From CALLMM01 sp964429855 (GTDB lineage Bacteria > Armatimonadota > Chthonomonadetes > Chthonomonadales > CAJBBX01), in contig CAYSDM010000007.1 of assembly GCA_964429855.1 (NCBI GenBank), positions 1-64,000 of the forward strand: DNA of 64,000 bases. The letters run 5' to 3'. Position 1 is the first letter of the stretch, and each line of letters begins with the position of its first letter. This document shows, in pieces, positions 51,020-59,691 of the stretch. The notes below the pieces were generated by a model. It was not told where the DNA came from. It saw only the letters and a program-made list of their open reading frames with translations, and searched no databases. The translations under genes were made by a program, and so were the position numbers.

Positions 51020-52391
51020 GATTCTGGTTCAAAAGTTCGGAGGAACCTCGGTAGACCGCGACACGCATCGCAAGATGGCGGCGCGAAAGGTGATCGCCGC
51101 GCGAGAAGCGGGGTTCGAACCGGTGGTGGTGGTCTCCGCTATCGGACGCGCTGGCGCGCCCTACGCCACCGATACGCTGGTGCAAGAACTGAAAAAGATT
51201 GATCCGACCACGCCGCCCCATCCCCGCGAGATGGATATGATGATGGCGTGCGGCGAGATCATCTCCACCGCCGTCATGGCGGTCACCCTCCAGTCTATGG
51301 GCTGTCCCGCCATCGCGCTTTCCGGCGGACAGGCGGGCATCATCACCGACGGCATCTTTGGCAATGCGCGCATTCTCAGCATCCATCCCCACTCCATCCT
51401 CAAGGCGCTGGAGCGCGGACAGACTCCGGTCGTGTGCGGCTTTCAGGGAGTGACCACCATCACAGAGGAGAGCGAACACGGCAGCATCACCACGCTGGGA
51501 CGCGGCGGCAGCGACACCACCGCCTCCGCGCTCGGAGCCGCCCTGAACGCCTGCGCGGTGGAGATATACACCGATGTGGACGGCGTGAAGACGGCAGACC
51601 CGGATATGGTTCCTGAAGCCCGCACGCTGAAAGAGTGCACCTACGCCGAGATCGCGGAGATGGCGCACCTGGGCGCCAAGATCGTGCATCCTCGCGCCGC
51701 CGAGATCGCGATGGACTACGGCATTCCGCTGTGGGTGAAATCCACCTTCAGCGATCATCCCGGAACCCGCATCGTGGGCGATGCCGAGGTCTCGGAGGAG
51801 ACGCGAAAGCGGATCACAGGCATCTCCCATACCGGCAAACTGGCGTTTATCCGGCTGGAGATCGAAAACGAAGCGCATAAGCCCATCGTTCAGCAGGAGG
51901 TCTACCGGCTAATGGCGCGCGCCGGGATCAGCATCTTCCTGGTCAGCTTTAGCCCGACGGCGCTCTCCTTCGCCGTATCGCGCGATGTCTATCCGATTGC
52001 GCGTGATCTGCTGGACGGGATGGTTGTGCCGGTCGCGACGAATCCCGATTCGCGTCCCTACAGTCATTTCTATATCTTTAAGTTTTCGGAAGGTCTGGAT
52101 CTGGCTTATCGGAACCAGCGTCCCCTGCTCCATTCGGTTGAAGAGTTTATCGAGGTGGTGGACGTGCCCGGAACCGCGTTTGAATATGGTACACTGGTCT
52201 CCGTAGTGGCGGGAAATCATCGCGAGGTTCCTGGCGTGATTCTGGCGATCTATGAGACGCTGACCAACGCGGGCATCGCCATCCATCAGGTCGCCGACTC
52301 CGAAATGTCGGTCTCCTGCCTGCTGCCGGAAAATGAGGCGGACCGCGCCGTGCGCCTGCTGCATGAGCGGTTCGGGCTGAGCGGATCGTAG
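51012..52391 (+). CDS. lysC: Aspartate kinase
   Basis: 459 residues from ATG 51012; GGAGGAGG precedes it. Kinase domain: VQKFGGTSV (6-14), VVVVSAIGRAG, TLGRGGSDTTASALGAALNA (about 163-182) and EIYTDVDGVKTADP, ending KIVHPRAAEIAM. Two ACT domains follow (about 275-455). It phosphorylates aspartate at the start of lysine, threonine and methionine synthesis. The upstream ACT gene overlaps it, and the ATP synthase genes begin 24 bases after its stop, so read-through is likely. Confidence 0.95.
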   Translation: MSRILVQKFGGTSVDRDTHRKMAARKVIAAREAGFEPVVVVSAIGRAGAPYATDTLVQELKKIDPTTPPHPREMDMMMACGEIISTAVMAVTLQSMGCPAIALSGGQAGIITDGIFGNARILSIHPHSILKALERGQTPVVCGFQGVTTITEESEHGSITTLGRGGSDTTASALGAALNACAVEIYTDVDGVKTADPDMVPEARTLKECTYAEIAEMAHLGAKIVHPRAAEIAMDYGIPLWVKSTFSDHPGTRIVGDAEVSEETRKRITGISHTGKLAFIRLEIENEAHKPIVQQEVYRLMARAGISIFLVSFSPTALSFAVSRDVYPIARDLLDGMVVPVATNPDSRPYSHFYIFKFSEGLDLAYRNQRPLLHSVEEFIEVVDVPGTAFEYGTLVSVVAGNHREVPGVILAIYETLTNAGIAIHQVADSEMSVSCLLPENEADRAVRLLHERFGLSGS

Positions 52392-52415
52392 CTCCGCCCC
52401 CGCGGAGATCAGACG

Positions 52416-52760
52416 ATGTCGGAAGAGAAAGAGAGTCGCGAAGAGAGCGCAGGAGAGAATACTCCCCTGCCCGAAACGCCGCCCTTGCCGGAGCTTCCGG
52501 AGGTTCCGCAGTACCGTCCAAACCTCCCGCCGCCCGAGAGGCGGAAGCTGAGCGAAAAGGAGATTCTCTATCAGCGCATGGGAATGGCCTACATTATTCC
52601 TGCCACTCTCATTGTGCCGATAGTACTGTTGACACTGTTGGGAGCGTGGCTGGATACGCGGCTGGGCAAGTCGCCGATCTTTACGCTGCTTGGCGCCGTT
52701 TTGGGATTTGCCGCCGGCGTTCTCAACATGATGCGGATTATCAACAAGCTGGACAGGTAA
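52416..52760 (+). CDS. AtpZ/AtpI-type ATP synthase accessory membrane protein
   Basis: 114 residues. A Pro/Glu-rich cytosolic N-terminus (1-45) precedes two membrane helices (about 60-78 and 84-103), with GAWLDTRLGKSPIFTLLGAVLG in the turn. The same pattern is found in the ATPase gene 1 (AtpZ/AtpQ) family. These proteins are encoded at the head of ATP synthase operons and assist assembly of the c ring or ion transport. The next gene starts 16 bases later. Confidence 0.8.
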   Translation: MSEEKESREESAGENTPLPETPPLPELPEVPQYRPNLPPPERRKLSEKEILYQRMGMAYIIPATLIVPIVLLTLLGAWLDTRLGKSPIFTLLGAVLGFAAGVLNMMRIINKLDR

Positions 52761-52776
52761 AACAAAAGAGAATACA

Positions 52777-53163
52777 ATGACAGACGAGAAGTTACCATAC
52801 CGATCCGTGCGAACCACCTTCTGGGTCGCCGCCTGGTTTGCGCTGATCTTCGGACTGCGCGGACAGGCGAATATATCCGTCGGGCTGGCGGTCGGCGCGC
52901 TGCTGGGGATGTTCAGTCTCTGGAGCCTTGCCTGGGCCGTGCCGCGTCTGGTTTCGCCGGAGAAAGCCGGAGCAAAGTTCTGGCTGGCGGCGCTGCTTCT
53001 ACTGAAGCTGCCGCTCTATGCCATCGTGCTGCATCTGGCGATCACCATCTCCGTCCATCCCCTGGCGCTGTTTGCCGGGATCGCGCTGACCCCGCTGGTG
53101 ATCTTTCTGAAGGTGGTCAGCGGACAGATGTTTCAGAAATCCAACACGCCGGTCGGAGGGTAA
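52777..53163 (+). CDS. AtpI/AtpR-like ATP synthase accessory membrane protein
   Basis: 128 residues with four predicted membrane helices (about 13-30, 34-54, 70-92, 95-115) and ISVGLAVGALLGMFSLWSLAWAV. It has the size and topology of ATP synthase I proteins, and it lies between the AtpZ-like gene and atpB. Sequence similarity to AtpI itself is low by eye, so the call depends on the locus. Confidence 0.65.
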   Translation: MTDEKLPYRSVRTTFWVAAWFALIFGLRGQANISVGLAVGALLGMFSLWSLAWAVPRLVSPEKAGAKFWLAALLLLKLPLYAIVLHLAITISVHPLALFAGIALTPLVIFLKVVSGQMFQKSNTPVGG

Positions 53164-53166
53164 TGG

Positions 53167-54018
53167 ATGCCTCAGCCACAGGATCGTCTCCAGATCGCTC
53201 AGGGCGATAACGGTCATACAACCGAACCGGGACAACATGCGACGGGCGAACAGCCCCATGCCACCGCCGAACACGGGGGTAAAGAGCACGGTCACAAGAT
53301 CGGCGAGGTTCCCCCGCCCGGTCTTCTGTTCACCAACGGCATCGTCGTCGCCCTGATAATGCTCGCCTTTGGCATCGCCGCCACCCGAAAGCTGGCAGCC
53401 GTGCCGCGCGGCGTTTTTCAGAACTTCGGAGAGTTTCTGGTCGAGACATTCGTTAACTTCACGCGCGGCGTTATCGGACCGGGAGGAGAGAAGTACGCGC
53501 CTTTAGCCGGCACGCTCTTCTTCTTCATTTACCTGAGCAATATCATCGGGCTGATTCCCGGCTTCCATGCGCCGACGGCGAACATCAGCACCACGCTGGC
53601 GCTGGGTCTGATCGTCTTCGTCTATGTACAGTATGTGGGCATCAAGAGCCGGGGCATCGTGGGCTATATCAAGCACTACATGGGACCGATGCCCGCGCTG
53701 GCTCCCCTGATTATGCCGGTGGAGATCATCGGGGAACTGGTGCGCCCGTTTACGCTGGCGATGCGTCTTTTCGGCAACATCTTCGGCGAAGACACGGTTA
53801 TTATCGTGCTGGCGTCGCTGGGCGTTCTGCTGCTGCCTGCGTTTCCGATCATCCCGCCGCAGTTCCCGATTCTGATGATCGCGATGATTACGACCTTTGT
53901 GCAGGCGCTTGTGTTCACGCTGCTGACCTGTATCTATATCTCGCTGCAGTCGCATCACGATGACGATCACGCCGAACATGAGCACGGCGCAGAACACGCG
54001 CCCGCGCATGGTCACTGA
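53167..54018 (+). CDS. atpB: ATP synthase F0 subunit a
   Basis: 283 residues with GGAGGG upstream. A long His/Glu-rich N-terminus (1-45) and a His/Asp-rich end (HHDDDHAEHEHGAEHAPAH) are unusual. The core is standard: PRGVFQNFGEFLVETFVNF, FFFIYLSNIIGLIPGF, and the conserved stator helix RPFTLAMRLFGNIFGED with the essential Arg. LVFTLLTCIYI follows near the end. It forms the half-channels for H+ or Na+ next to the c ring. Confidence 0.95.
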   Translation: MPQPQDRLQIAQGDNGHTTEPGQHATGEQPHATAEHGGKEHGHKIGEVPPPGLLFTNGIVVALIMLAFGIAATRKLAAVPRGVFQNFGEFLVETFVNFTRGVIGPGGEKYAPLAGTLFFFIYLSNIIGLIPGFHAPTANISTTLALGLIVFVYVQYVGIKSRGIVGYIKHYMGPMPALAPLIMPVEIIGELVRPFTLAMRLFGNIFGEDTVIIVLASLGVLLLPAFPIIPPQFPILMIAMITTFVQALVFTLLTCIYISLQSHHDDDHAEHEHGAEHAPAHGH

Positions 54019-54077
54019 TCGCGGCGAACACGCTATACCATAAAAACTGTCTGACACCGTAAGAAAGGAATGTGACA

Positions 54078-54356
54078 ATGCTCTATCTTGGACTTCTGGC
54101 GCTGGCGGTCGGTATCGGACTCCCGGTTGCCGTTATCGGCGGCGCGCTGGCGCAGGGACGCGCCGCTTCGGCGGCGCTGGAAGGCATGGCGCGACAGCCG
54201 GAGGCAATCGGCAAGATTCAGACGGCGATGATCCTGGGTCTCGCCTTCATCGAGTCCCTGGTCATCTTTACCTTCGTCTTCCTCTTCCTGATGAGTAACC
54301 GCCTGCCCGCCGACATGGCTGCGCTGGAGAAGCTGATCACTGCAGGATTGAAGTAA
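54078..54356 (+). CDS. atpE: ATP synthase F0 subunit c
   Basis: 92 residues from ATG 54078 (AAAGGAA 7 bases upstream). Helix 1 holds IGGALAQGRAASAALEG, the loop is ARQPEAIGKI, and helix 2 holds ILGLAFIESLVIFTF with the ion-binding Glu followed by Ser. The Gln in helix 1 and the Glu-Ser pair resemble sodium-type c rings, but the later Thr/Tyr are Leu/Phe. About ten residues longer at the C-terminus than usual. Confidence 0.95.
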   Translation: MLYLGLLALAVGIGLPVAVIGGALAQGRAASAALEGMARQPEAIGKIQTAMILGLAFIESLVIFTFVFLFLMSNRLPADMAALEKLITAGLK

Positions 54357-54429
54357 GAGACCGGAATCTGCCGACACGGCGTTTGAGGGCGGCAGATAGC
54401 CGCTGCTTGTTCTGTGTGAAAGGTCCGTC

Positions 54430-54936
54430 ATGCTCGATGCCATTCTCAAGAGCCTGAATATTGACCCTACGATCATGCTCTATAACGGGGCATTGTTCAT
54501 CGCGCTGTTCGTCGTCCTGAATCAGGTCTACTGGAAAAGGATGATGAAGCACCTGGACAGCCGCCGCGCAGAGATCGCCAACGCCTATCAGACCGTGGAA
54601 GACTCGCGTCATGAGATGGAAAACCTGCGGACCGAGTATCAGGGGCGTATGGCGAAAATTGAGGCGGATGCGCGCGCGCGCATCCAGCAGACCGTGCGGG
54701 ACGCGCAGGCGCAGCGCGAGGCGATACTGGCGGAAGCGCGCAGCCAGTCGGAAGCAATCCAGCAGGAGGGGATGGACAACATATCGCGGGAGCGGGAGCA
54801 GGCGCTCCACGATATGGAGCGGCGGCTGGCGGATGTCGCCACGCACGCCCTCGAGAAAGTCATTGGCAGCGCCCCCGATCCCGCTCAGAAACGGCTGGTA
54901 GAGCAGTATATCACCGAAACAGTGGCGCGATCCTGA
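54430..54936 (+). CDS. atpF: ATP synthase F0 subunit b (first of two)
   Basis: 168 residues. One membrane helix (about 15-33) leads into a long charged coiled coil (40-140; RMAKIEADARARIQQTVRDA), with VIGSAPDPAQKRLVEQYI at the end. It forms the peripheral stalk. A second, different b-type gene follows, so this organism probably uses a b/b' heterodimer as in cyanobacteria and phototrophs. Confidence 0.88.
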   Translation: MLDAILKSLNIDPTIMLYNGALFIALFVVLNQVYWKRMMKHLDSRRAEIANAYQTVEDSRHEMENLRTEYQGRMAKIEADARARIQQTVRDAQAQREAILAEARSQSEAIQQEGMDNISREREQALHDMERRLADVATHALEKVIGSAPDPAQKRLVEQYITETVARS

Positions 54937-54987
54937 ACGCAGAGCGCGCCTTCTGGGCGCCTTACGTGTTGAAATGGAGAGGAGCGG

Positions 54988-55506
54988 ATGTACTTTCCCT
55001 GGGGGTTTAAACCGCCGCCCGACATAACGGAATTCCAGTGGGCGGTCGTATTAACCGCTGGATTTATCCTGTTTGCTCTGGTCTACGCAAAAATCATCGG
55101 GCCGATTCTGCGCTCTCTGCTGAAGGAACGGCAGGAAGCGATTATCGAGACCTATGACCAGGTGGAGACGACGCTGCGCGAGACGGAACAGATGCGCAAC
55201 GACTACCGGCAGCGTCTGGAACATATTGAGGATGAGACCGAGGCGCGCATGGCGGACGCGGTGCGAGAAGCGGAGACTCTTCGCGAACAGATCCTCGAAG
55301 AGGCGCGCCATAACGCCGCCCTGCTGATCCAGCGCGGACAGGAAGAGGTCGAGCGAGAACGCGCGAAAGCCCTGGTGCATCTGCGCACGGAGTTCATTGA
55401 CGACGTGATCCGGGCGGCGGAGTTTGCCGTCGAGAAGTCGCTGGAACCTGCTCAGCAGAGACGCATGGTACAGGAGTTTGTACAGAAGGTAGGGACGCAA
55501 TCGTGA
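54988..55506 (+). CDS. ATP synthase F0 subunit b' (second b-type subunit)
   Basis: 172 residues. One membrane helix (about 18-36; AVVLTAGFILFALVYAKII) is followed by a coiled coil with heptad spacing (REAETLREQILEEARHNAAL) and the end QQRRMVQEFVQKV. It is distinct from the first b subunit by eye, mainly in its N-terminus. It overlaps atpH by four bases (GTGA). Confidence 0.85.
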   Translation: MYFPWGFKPPPDITEFQWAVVLTAGFILFALVYAKIIGPILRSLLKERQEAIIETYDQVETTLRETEQMRNDYRQRLEHIEDETEARMADAVREAETLREQILEEARHNAALLIQRGQEEVERERAKALVHLRTEFIDDVIRAAEFAVEKSLEPAQQRRMVQEFVQKVGTQS

Positions 55507-56057
55507 GCCGATATGCAGACCTGAAAGTTGCCAGGCGTTACGCGCGCGCCCTGTTCAACGCCGCTCTGAAAACCAGCACTCTGGAAGCGGTGCAGAACGA
55601 CCTGAATCTGCTGGATACCCTGTGGAAACAGACCCCGGCGCTGCCGCGTTTTCTCGAAAGCCCGCTGGTTCCTGCGGAGAAGAAGCGCGAACTGCTGGAC
55701 AAAACCCTGTCCGGGCAGTTGAACATGGCGACCCGCTCGTTTCTCTACCTGCTGATCGAGAAACGCCGGGAAGAGATACTGTCGGCGGTGCATGAGGAGT
55801 TTCTGCGTCTGGCGGACGATGCCGCTGGACTGATCCGCGCGCAGGCGACGGTCGCGCTGCCGCTGGATGAGTCGGAGCGGGCGGCGCTTCTTGTCGGACT
55901 GCAGCAGCGCACCGGCAAGCGTATCGAGCTTCAGGTGAGCGTGGATCCCGCCATTCTCGGCGGGGTCGTCGTCCGCATGAACGATACGGTGATAGACGGA
56001 AGCGTGCGAGGCGCGCTGGAACGCCTGCGGGAGCAGATGCTGCACGAACGGCTCTGA
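55503..56057 (+). CDS. atpH: ATP synthase F1 subunit delta
   Basis: 184 residues from GTG. KVARRYARALFNAALKTSTL at the start is diagnostic of delta/OSCP, as is the end KRIELQVSVDPAILGGVVVRMNDTVIDGSVRGALERL. It links the peripheral stalk to F1. The next standard gene would be atpA, but two unrelated secreted-protein genes intervene. Confidence 0.95.
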   Translation: MSRYADLKVARRYARALFNAALKTSTLEAVQNDLNLLDTLWKQTPALPRFLESPLVPAEKKRELLDKTLSGQLNMATRSFLYLLIEKRREEILSAVHEEFLRLADDAAGLIRAQATVALPLDESERAALLVGLQQRTGKRIELQVSVDPAILGGVVVRMNDTVIDGSVRGALERLREQMLHERL

Positions 56058-56106
56058 ATCTGAGAGGCGTTGAGCCTGTGCGAGCGGCTCTGTAGAGGTA
56101 CCGCGC

Positions 56107-57172
56107 ATGAGAGAGGGTAACAGCCGATCGGATAGCGCGAAGAGAGAACGCGGAGGATGGCGGCGCCGCGCCGCTCTTCTTTTTGTCTTGTCTCGACTGG
56201 TCGGGTGTTTCGCGGGGGGTGTCATGCTGGTCGGATGCCGGGCTTCCGCGCCTCCGCCTGCCCCTCCCGTCGCTTCCAACCCGTCTCCTTCCGCGCCGCC
56301 CGCAAATCCTGCCGACCCTGCTCCCGGCGCGCCGACGCCTTCACCGGGAGCGCCGACTCCCCCGCCGGGTCAGACGCCGGGCGGTCNNNNNNNNNNNNNN
56401 NNNNNNNNNNNNNNNNNNNNNNNNNNNNNNNNNNNNNNNNNNNNNNNNNNNNNNNNNNNNNNNNNNNNNNNNNNNNNNNNNNNNNNCCGGCGCTCCGGGT
56501 CAGACGCCGGGCGGTCCCGGCGCTCCGGGTCAGACGCCGGGCGGTCCCGGCGCTCCGGGTCAGACGCCGGGAGGCGCGCCTCCCGGACCTGTGCAGCCGC
56601 CCGCGCCGGATGCCAGAGAACTGCTCTTTCCGCACACCCTCGGCGATACGTGGGAGTTGACGACGAAAGAGGCGAAGAGCACGTTCAAAATCCGCCGAAC
56701 CATCGTGGAAACCCGCAAGGATGTCAGCGGAAAGACAACATTTGTGGTAGAGTTGCAGCGAGACGGAACGCCGGTTCATCGCGAAGAGTATGTGATGGAT
56801 GAGTCGGGAGTCAGTCACACCGCCTTCGGAATGCAGAGCGAGGTTCGTTTCGACCCGCCACTACCGATGCTAAGGCTGCCGTTTCAGCCCGATTCGACCT
56901 GGGACTGGATAGGAACCTACCGTTCCGCAGAAGGGACGACTCCCTGCAAGGTCGCCTTCAAGCTGACCGGTCCGGAACCGATCAAAACGGCAGCGGGCAG
57001 CTTCTACGCCTACCGTCTGGATCAGCAGTACACGGAACAGGCTCCGGAAGGACCGCGCGCCTATACCACCGCGCAGTGGTATTCGCCGAAAGTCGGGCTG
57101 GTCAAACAGGTCATCCGGGAAAACAACAGTCAAACCGTCGCGGAGTTGACTTCCTACAAGGTTGCGCCGTAA
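56107..57172 (+). CDS. Lipoprotein with collagen-like 10-residue repeats, interrupted by assembly gap
   Basis: ATG 56107. An Arg-rich N-terminus and a hydrophobic segment hold two lipobox-like LVGC motifs (near residues 32-35 and 42-45); the second, followed by Pro-rich sequence, is the likely lipid site. Repeats GAPGQTPGGP follow, cut by 100 N (56387-56486). After the gap another frame continues to 57172, as expected if 100 is a placeholder. The globular part (from about 56610) has LFPHTLGDTWELTT, PMLRLPFQPDSTWDWIGTYR and WYSPKVGLVKQVI, all matched in the next gene. Function unknown; it sits inside the ATP synthase operon. Confidence 0.75.
56387..56486. other. Assembly gap of 100 N
   Basis: Placeholder gap inside the 30-base tandem repeat of the lipoprotein gene; the repeat itself is the likely cause. 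Confidence 0.98.
56487..56576 (+). repeat. 30-base tandem repeat, three visible units
   Basis: Units start at 56487, 56517 and 56547, each beginning CCGGCGCTCCGGGTCAGACG; the first two are identical and the third diverges at its end. A partial unit precedes the gap (56365-56386). It encodes the 10-residue unit GAPGQTPGGP. Confidence 0.92.
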
Positions 57173-57257
57173 GCGCACACGCACAGAGCAGCGGGTATAA
57201 GCGATACGAGTCGCGTAGCGTTTATTTTCGCTCCGCTCCAGAAAGACAGGATTTATT

Positions 57258-57926
57258 ATGTACAGACGATGGTTTCGGCGCGGCATGATCGCGCTGTCCG
57301 TATGGGCGGTCGCGGCGCTGGCATCCGCTCCGGTTTCGGCGCAGAGCATCGCGCAGATGTTTCCCACCAGAGCCGGAAGCACCTGGGAGTTCGACGGGGC
57401 TGTTCGCGCCGGAAATCAGACGCAGCCGCTGAAACTGGGGGCGAAGATCGCCTCCGTCAACTCCGCCGGCGGCAAAACAACGGTTGTGGTGGAGTGGACG
57501 GCGAACGGCAACATCGCCCAGTCGGAGACCTATATCGTCTCCGGCAATGAGGTTCTGCGCTCGCGTTCCGGGCAGGGCGGTTCAGGCGTCATCAATCCCC
57601 CGGTTCCGGTGCTGCGAATGCCGATCCGGGCAGGCAACTCCTGGAACTGGAAGGGAACGATTACCACCGGAGGGCAGACGCTCAACGGATCTGCAAATCT
57701 TCGGATCGCAGCGAGAGAGAGGCTGAAGACCCCGGCAGGCAATCTCGACTCCTTCCGCGTGGACATGACGCTTACCATCTCCCTTCAGGGACAGAACCAG
57801 AAGACGGTAAACTCCTACTGGTTCGCGCCGGGCGTGGGGCTGGTCAAACAGAGCACGAGTCTTACCGGACCCGGCGGGCAGAAGCTAACCGTCGAGGCTT
57901 CCGTTTCAAAGTACAAAACGAAATAG
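57258..57926 (+). CDS. Exported protein related to the preceding lipoprotein's globular domain
   Basis: 222 residues. A signal peptide (about 10-29; cleavage after SAQ) precedes a beta-rich domain. MFPTRAGSTWEFDG, PVLRMPIRAGNSWNWKGTI, KTPAGNLDSFRVDMTLT and YWFAPGVGLVKQS parallel FPHTLGDTWEL, LRLPFQPDSTWDWIG, KTAAGSFYAYRL and WYSPKVGLVKQ of its neighbour. The two are thus tandem paralogues, the first with an added repeat linker and lipid anchor. It lies 49 bases before atpA. Function unknown. Confidence 0.75.
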   Translation: MYRRWFRRGMIALSVWAVAALASAPVSAQSIAQMFPTRAGSTWEFDGAVRAGNQTQPLKLGAKIASVNSAGGKTTVVVEWTANGNIAQSETYIVSGNEVLRSRSGQGGSGVINPPVPVLRMPIRAGNSWNWKGTITTGGQTLNGSANLRIAARERLKTPAGNLDSFRVDMTLTISLQGQNQKTVNSYWFAPGVGLVKQSTSLTGPGGQKLTVEASVSKYKTK

Positions 57927-57975
57927 GCGGACGGCAGGCGAATGTCCTGTCGTAAGACAATACACGGAGAGAAAA

Positions 57976-59667
57976 GTGGCTATCAGACCGGAAGAGATCA
58001 CCTCTATCCTTGAGAAAGAGCTTCAGGCGTATCAGCGACAGATACCGGAGGTTGGCGTCGGCACCGTTCTTCAGGTCGGCGACGGTATCGCGCGCGTCTT
58101 CGGGCTGGAAAACTGCATGGTCGGCGAGATGCTGGAGTTTCTGGATGAGAAGGGCAATCCCATCGCCGACCGGGAAGACAACGTCATCCGAGCGATTGCG
58201 CTGAACCTGGAAGAGGACAACGTCGGCGCGGTGATTCTGGGACCGGACACGAATATCCGGGAAGGCACCACCGTGCGCCGCACCCAGAACATCATCTCGG
58301 TGCCGGTCGGTCCCGCGATGATCGGGCGCGTGGTCAACGCCGTCGGCGACCCGCTGGATGGCAAAGGACCGATTGTTGCCTCCGAACGCCGCTACATCGA
58401 GACCCGCGCTCCCGGCGTGGTGGATCGCCAGCCGGTGAAAGAGCCGCTGCAGACCGGGATCAAGGCGATTGACGCTATGATCCCCATCGGTCGCGGTCAG
58501 CGCGAACTGATTATCGGCGACCGGGGAACCGGCAAGACCGCCGTCGCGCTGGACACCATCATTAACCAGAAAGGTTCCGGCGTCATCTGTATCTACGTCG
58601 CCATCGGTCAGAAGCAGTCCACCGTCGCCAATGTGGTGCGAACGCTGGAGGAGTACGGCGCGATGGACTACTCCATCGTGGTGAGCGCCACCGCTTCCGA
58701 CCCTGCGCCTCTTCAGTACATCGCCCCCTACTCTGGCGTCACCATCGGCGAATACATTCGCGATACCGGCGGTCATGCGCTGTGTATCTACGATGACCTC
58801 TCCAAACACGCCGTCGCCTACCGGCAGGTGTCGCTGCTGCTGCGACGTCCCCCCGGACGCGAGGCGTTCCCCGGCGATGTCTTCTATCTGCACAGCCGAC
58901 TGCTGGAGCGCGCCGCCAAGCTGCGGGAAGACTACATCATCGTTCCGAAAGGCTCCTCGAAAGAGACGACGACCGGCGTAGATGGCAAGGTCTACGCGGG
59001 CGAACATGGCGAGAAAGAGGCGAAACGCGTCGTCAAAGAGATGCCCAATGCGGACGGCTTGGAGGTTCGCCGGATTCCTGGAACCGGCGGCAGCCTGACC
59101 GCGCTTCCGATTATCGAGACCCAGGCGGGAGATGTCTCCGCCTACATTCCCACCAACGTCATCTCCATTACCGACGGGCAGATATTCCTGGAGACCGACC
59201 TTTTCAACTCCAATATCCGTCCGGCGATCAACGTCGGCATCTCCGTCTCCCGCGTGGGAGGAAACGCGCAGATTCGCGCCATGAAGTCCGTGGCGGGACG
59301 CCTTCGCCTCGATCTGGCGCAATACCGCGAGGTGCAGGCATTCGCGCAGTTCGCCTCTGACCTGGATCGCGCCACCCAGCAGCAGCTACGACGCGGGGCG
59401 CGCATGGTCGAACTGCTGAAGCAGCCGCAGTTTGCCCCGATGCCGGTAGAGCTTCAGGTGATCTCAATCTTCGCCGGGTTCAACGGCTATCTGGACGATC
59501 TTCCGGTCGAAGCGGTCGCGCGCTTTGAGACAGGACTGCACGCCTTCCTCGCGGAGAAGTATCCGGAGATTGCCGAGACGATCCGGCGCACCAGCGCCCT
59601 GAGCGACGAGACCTCCGCGACCCTCACCAGAGCCGTCGAGCAGTTCAAGGCGAGCTTCCAGGCATGA
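57976..59667 (+). CDS. atpA: ATP synthase F1 subunit alpha with an internal insertion
   Basis: 563 residues from GTG, against about 500-510 in most bacteria. Standard features: the N-terminal barrel with VGDGIARVFGLE, Walker A GDRGTGKT (181-188), ALCIYDDLSKHAVAYRQ, and the end PVELQVISIFAGFNGYLDD. Between LLERAAKL (to 316) and GGSLTALPIIETQAGD (from 371) there are about 54 residues where 4-6 are normal. The extra block (58924-59085) is hydrophilic and rich in Lys, Glu and Gly. A strong terminator follows, so atpG, atpD and atpC are not in this transcript. Confidence 0.95.
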   Translation: MAIRPEEITSILEKELQAYQRQIPEVGVGTVLQVGDGIARVFGLENCMVGEMLEFLDEKGNPIADREDNVIRAIALNLEEDNVGAVILGPDTNIREGTTVRRTQNIISVPVGPAMIGRVVNAVGDPLDGKGPIVASERRYIETRAPGVVDRQPVKEPLQTGIKAIDAMIPIGRGQRELIIGDRGTGKTAVALDTIINQKGSGVICIYVAIGQKQSTVANVVRTLEEYGAMDYSIVVSATASDPAPLQYIAPYSGVTIGEYIRDTGGHALCIYDDLSKHAVAYRQVSLLLRRPPGREAFPGDVFYLHSRLLERAAKLREDYIIVPKGSSKETTTGVDGKVYAGEHGEKEAKRVVKEMPNADGLEVRRIPGTGGSLTALPIIETQAGDVSAYIPTNVISITDGQIFLETDLFNSNIRPAINVGISVSRVGGNAQIRAMKSVAGRLRLDLAQYREVQAFAQFASDLDRATQQQLRRGARMVELLKQPQFAPMPVELQVISIFAGFNGYLDDLPVEAVARFETGLHAFLAEKYPEIAETIRRTSALSDETSATLTRAVEQFKASFQA

Positions 59668-59691
59668 GTCTCGGTTTCTGACTGCCCTTAG

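Noticed and set aside
56487..56576. CRISPR-like direct repeats
   Set aside because: The 30-base units are contiguous without spacers and code an in-frame Gly/Pro repeat.
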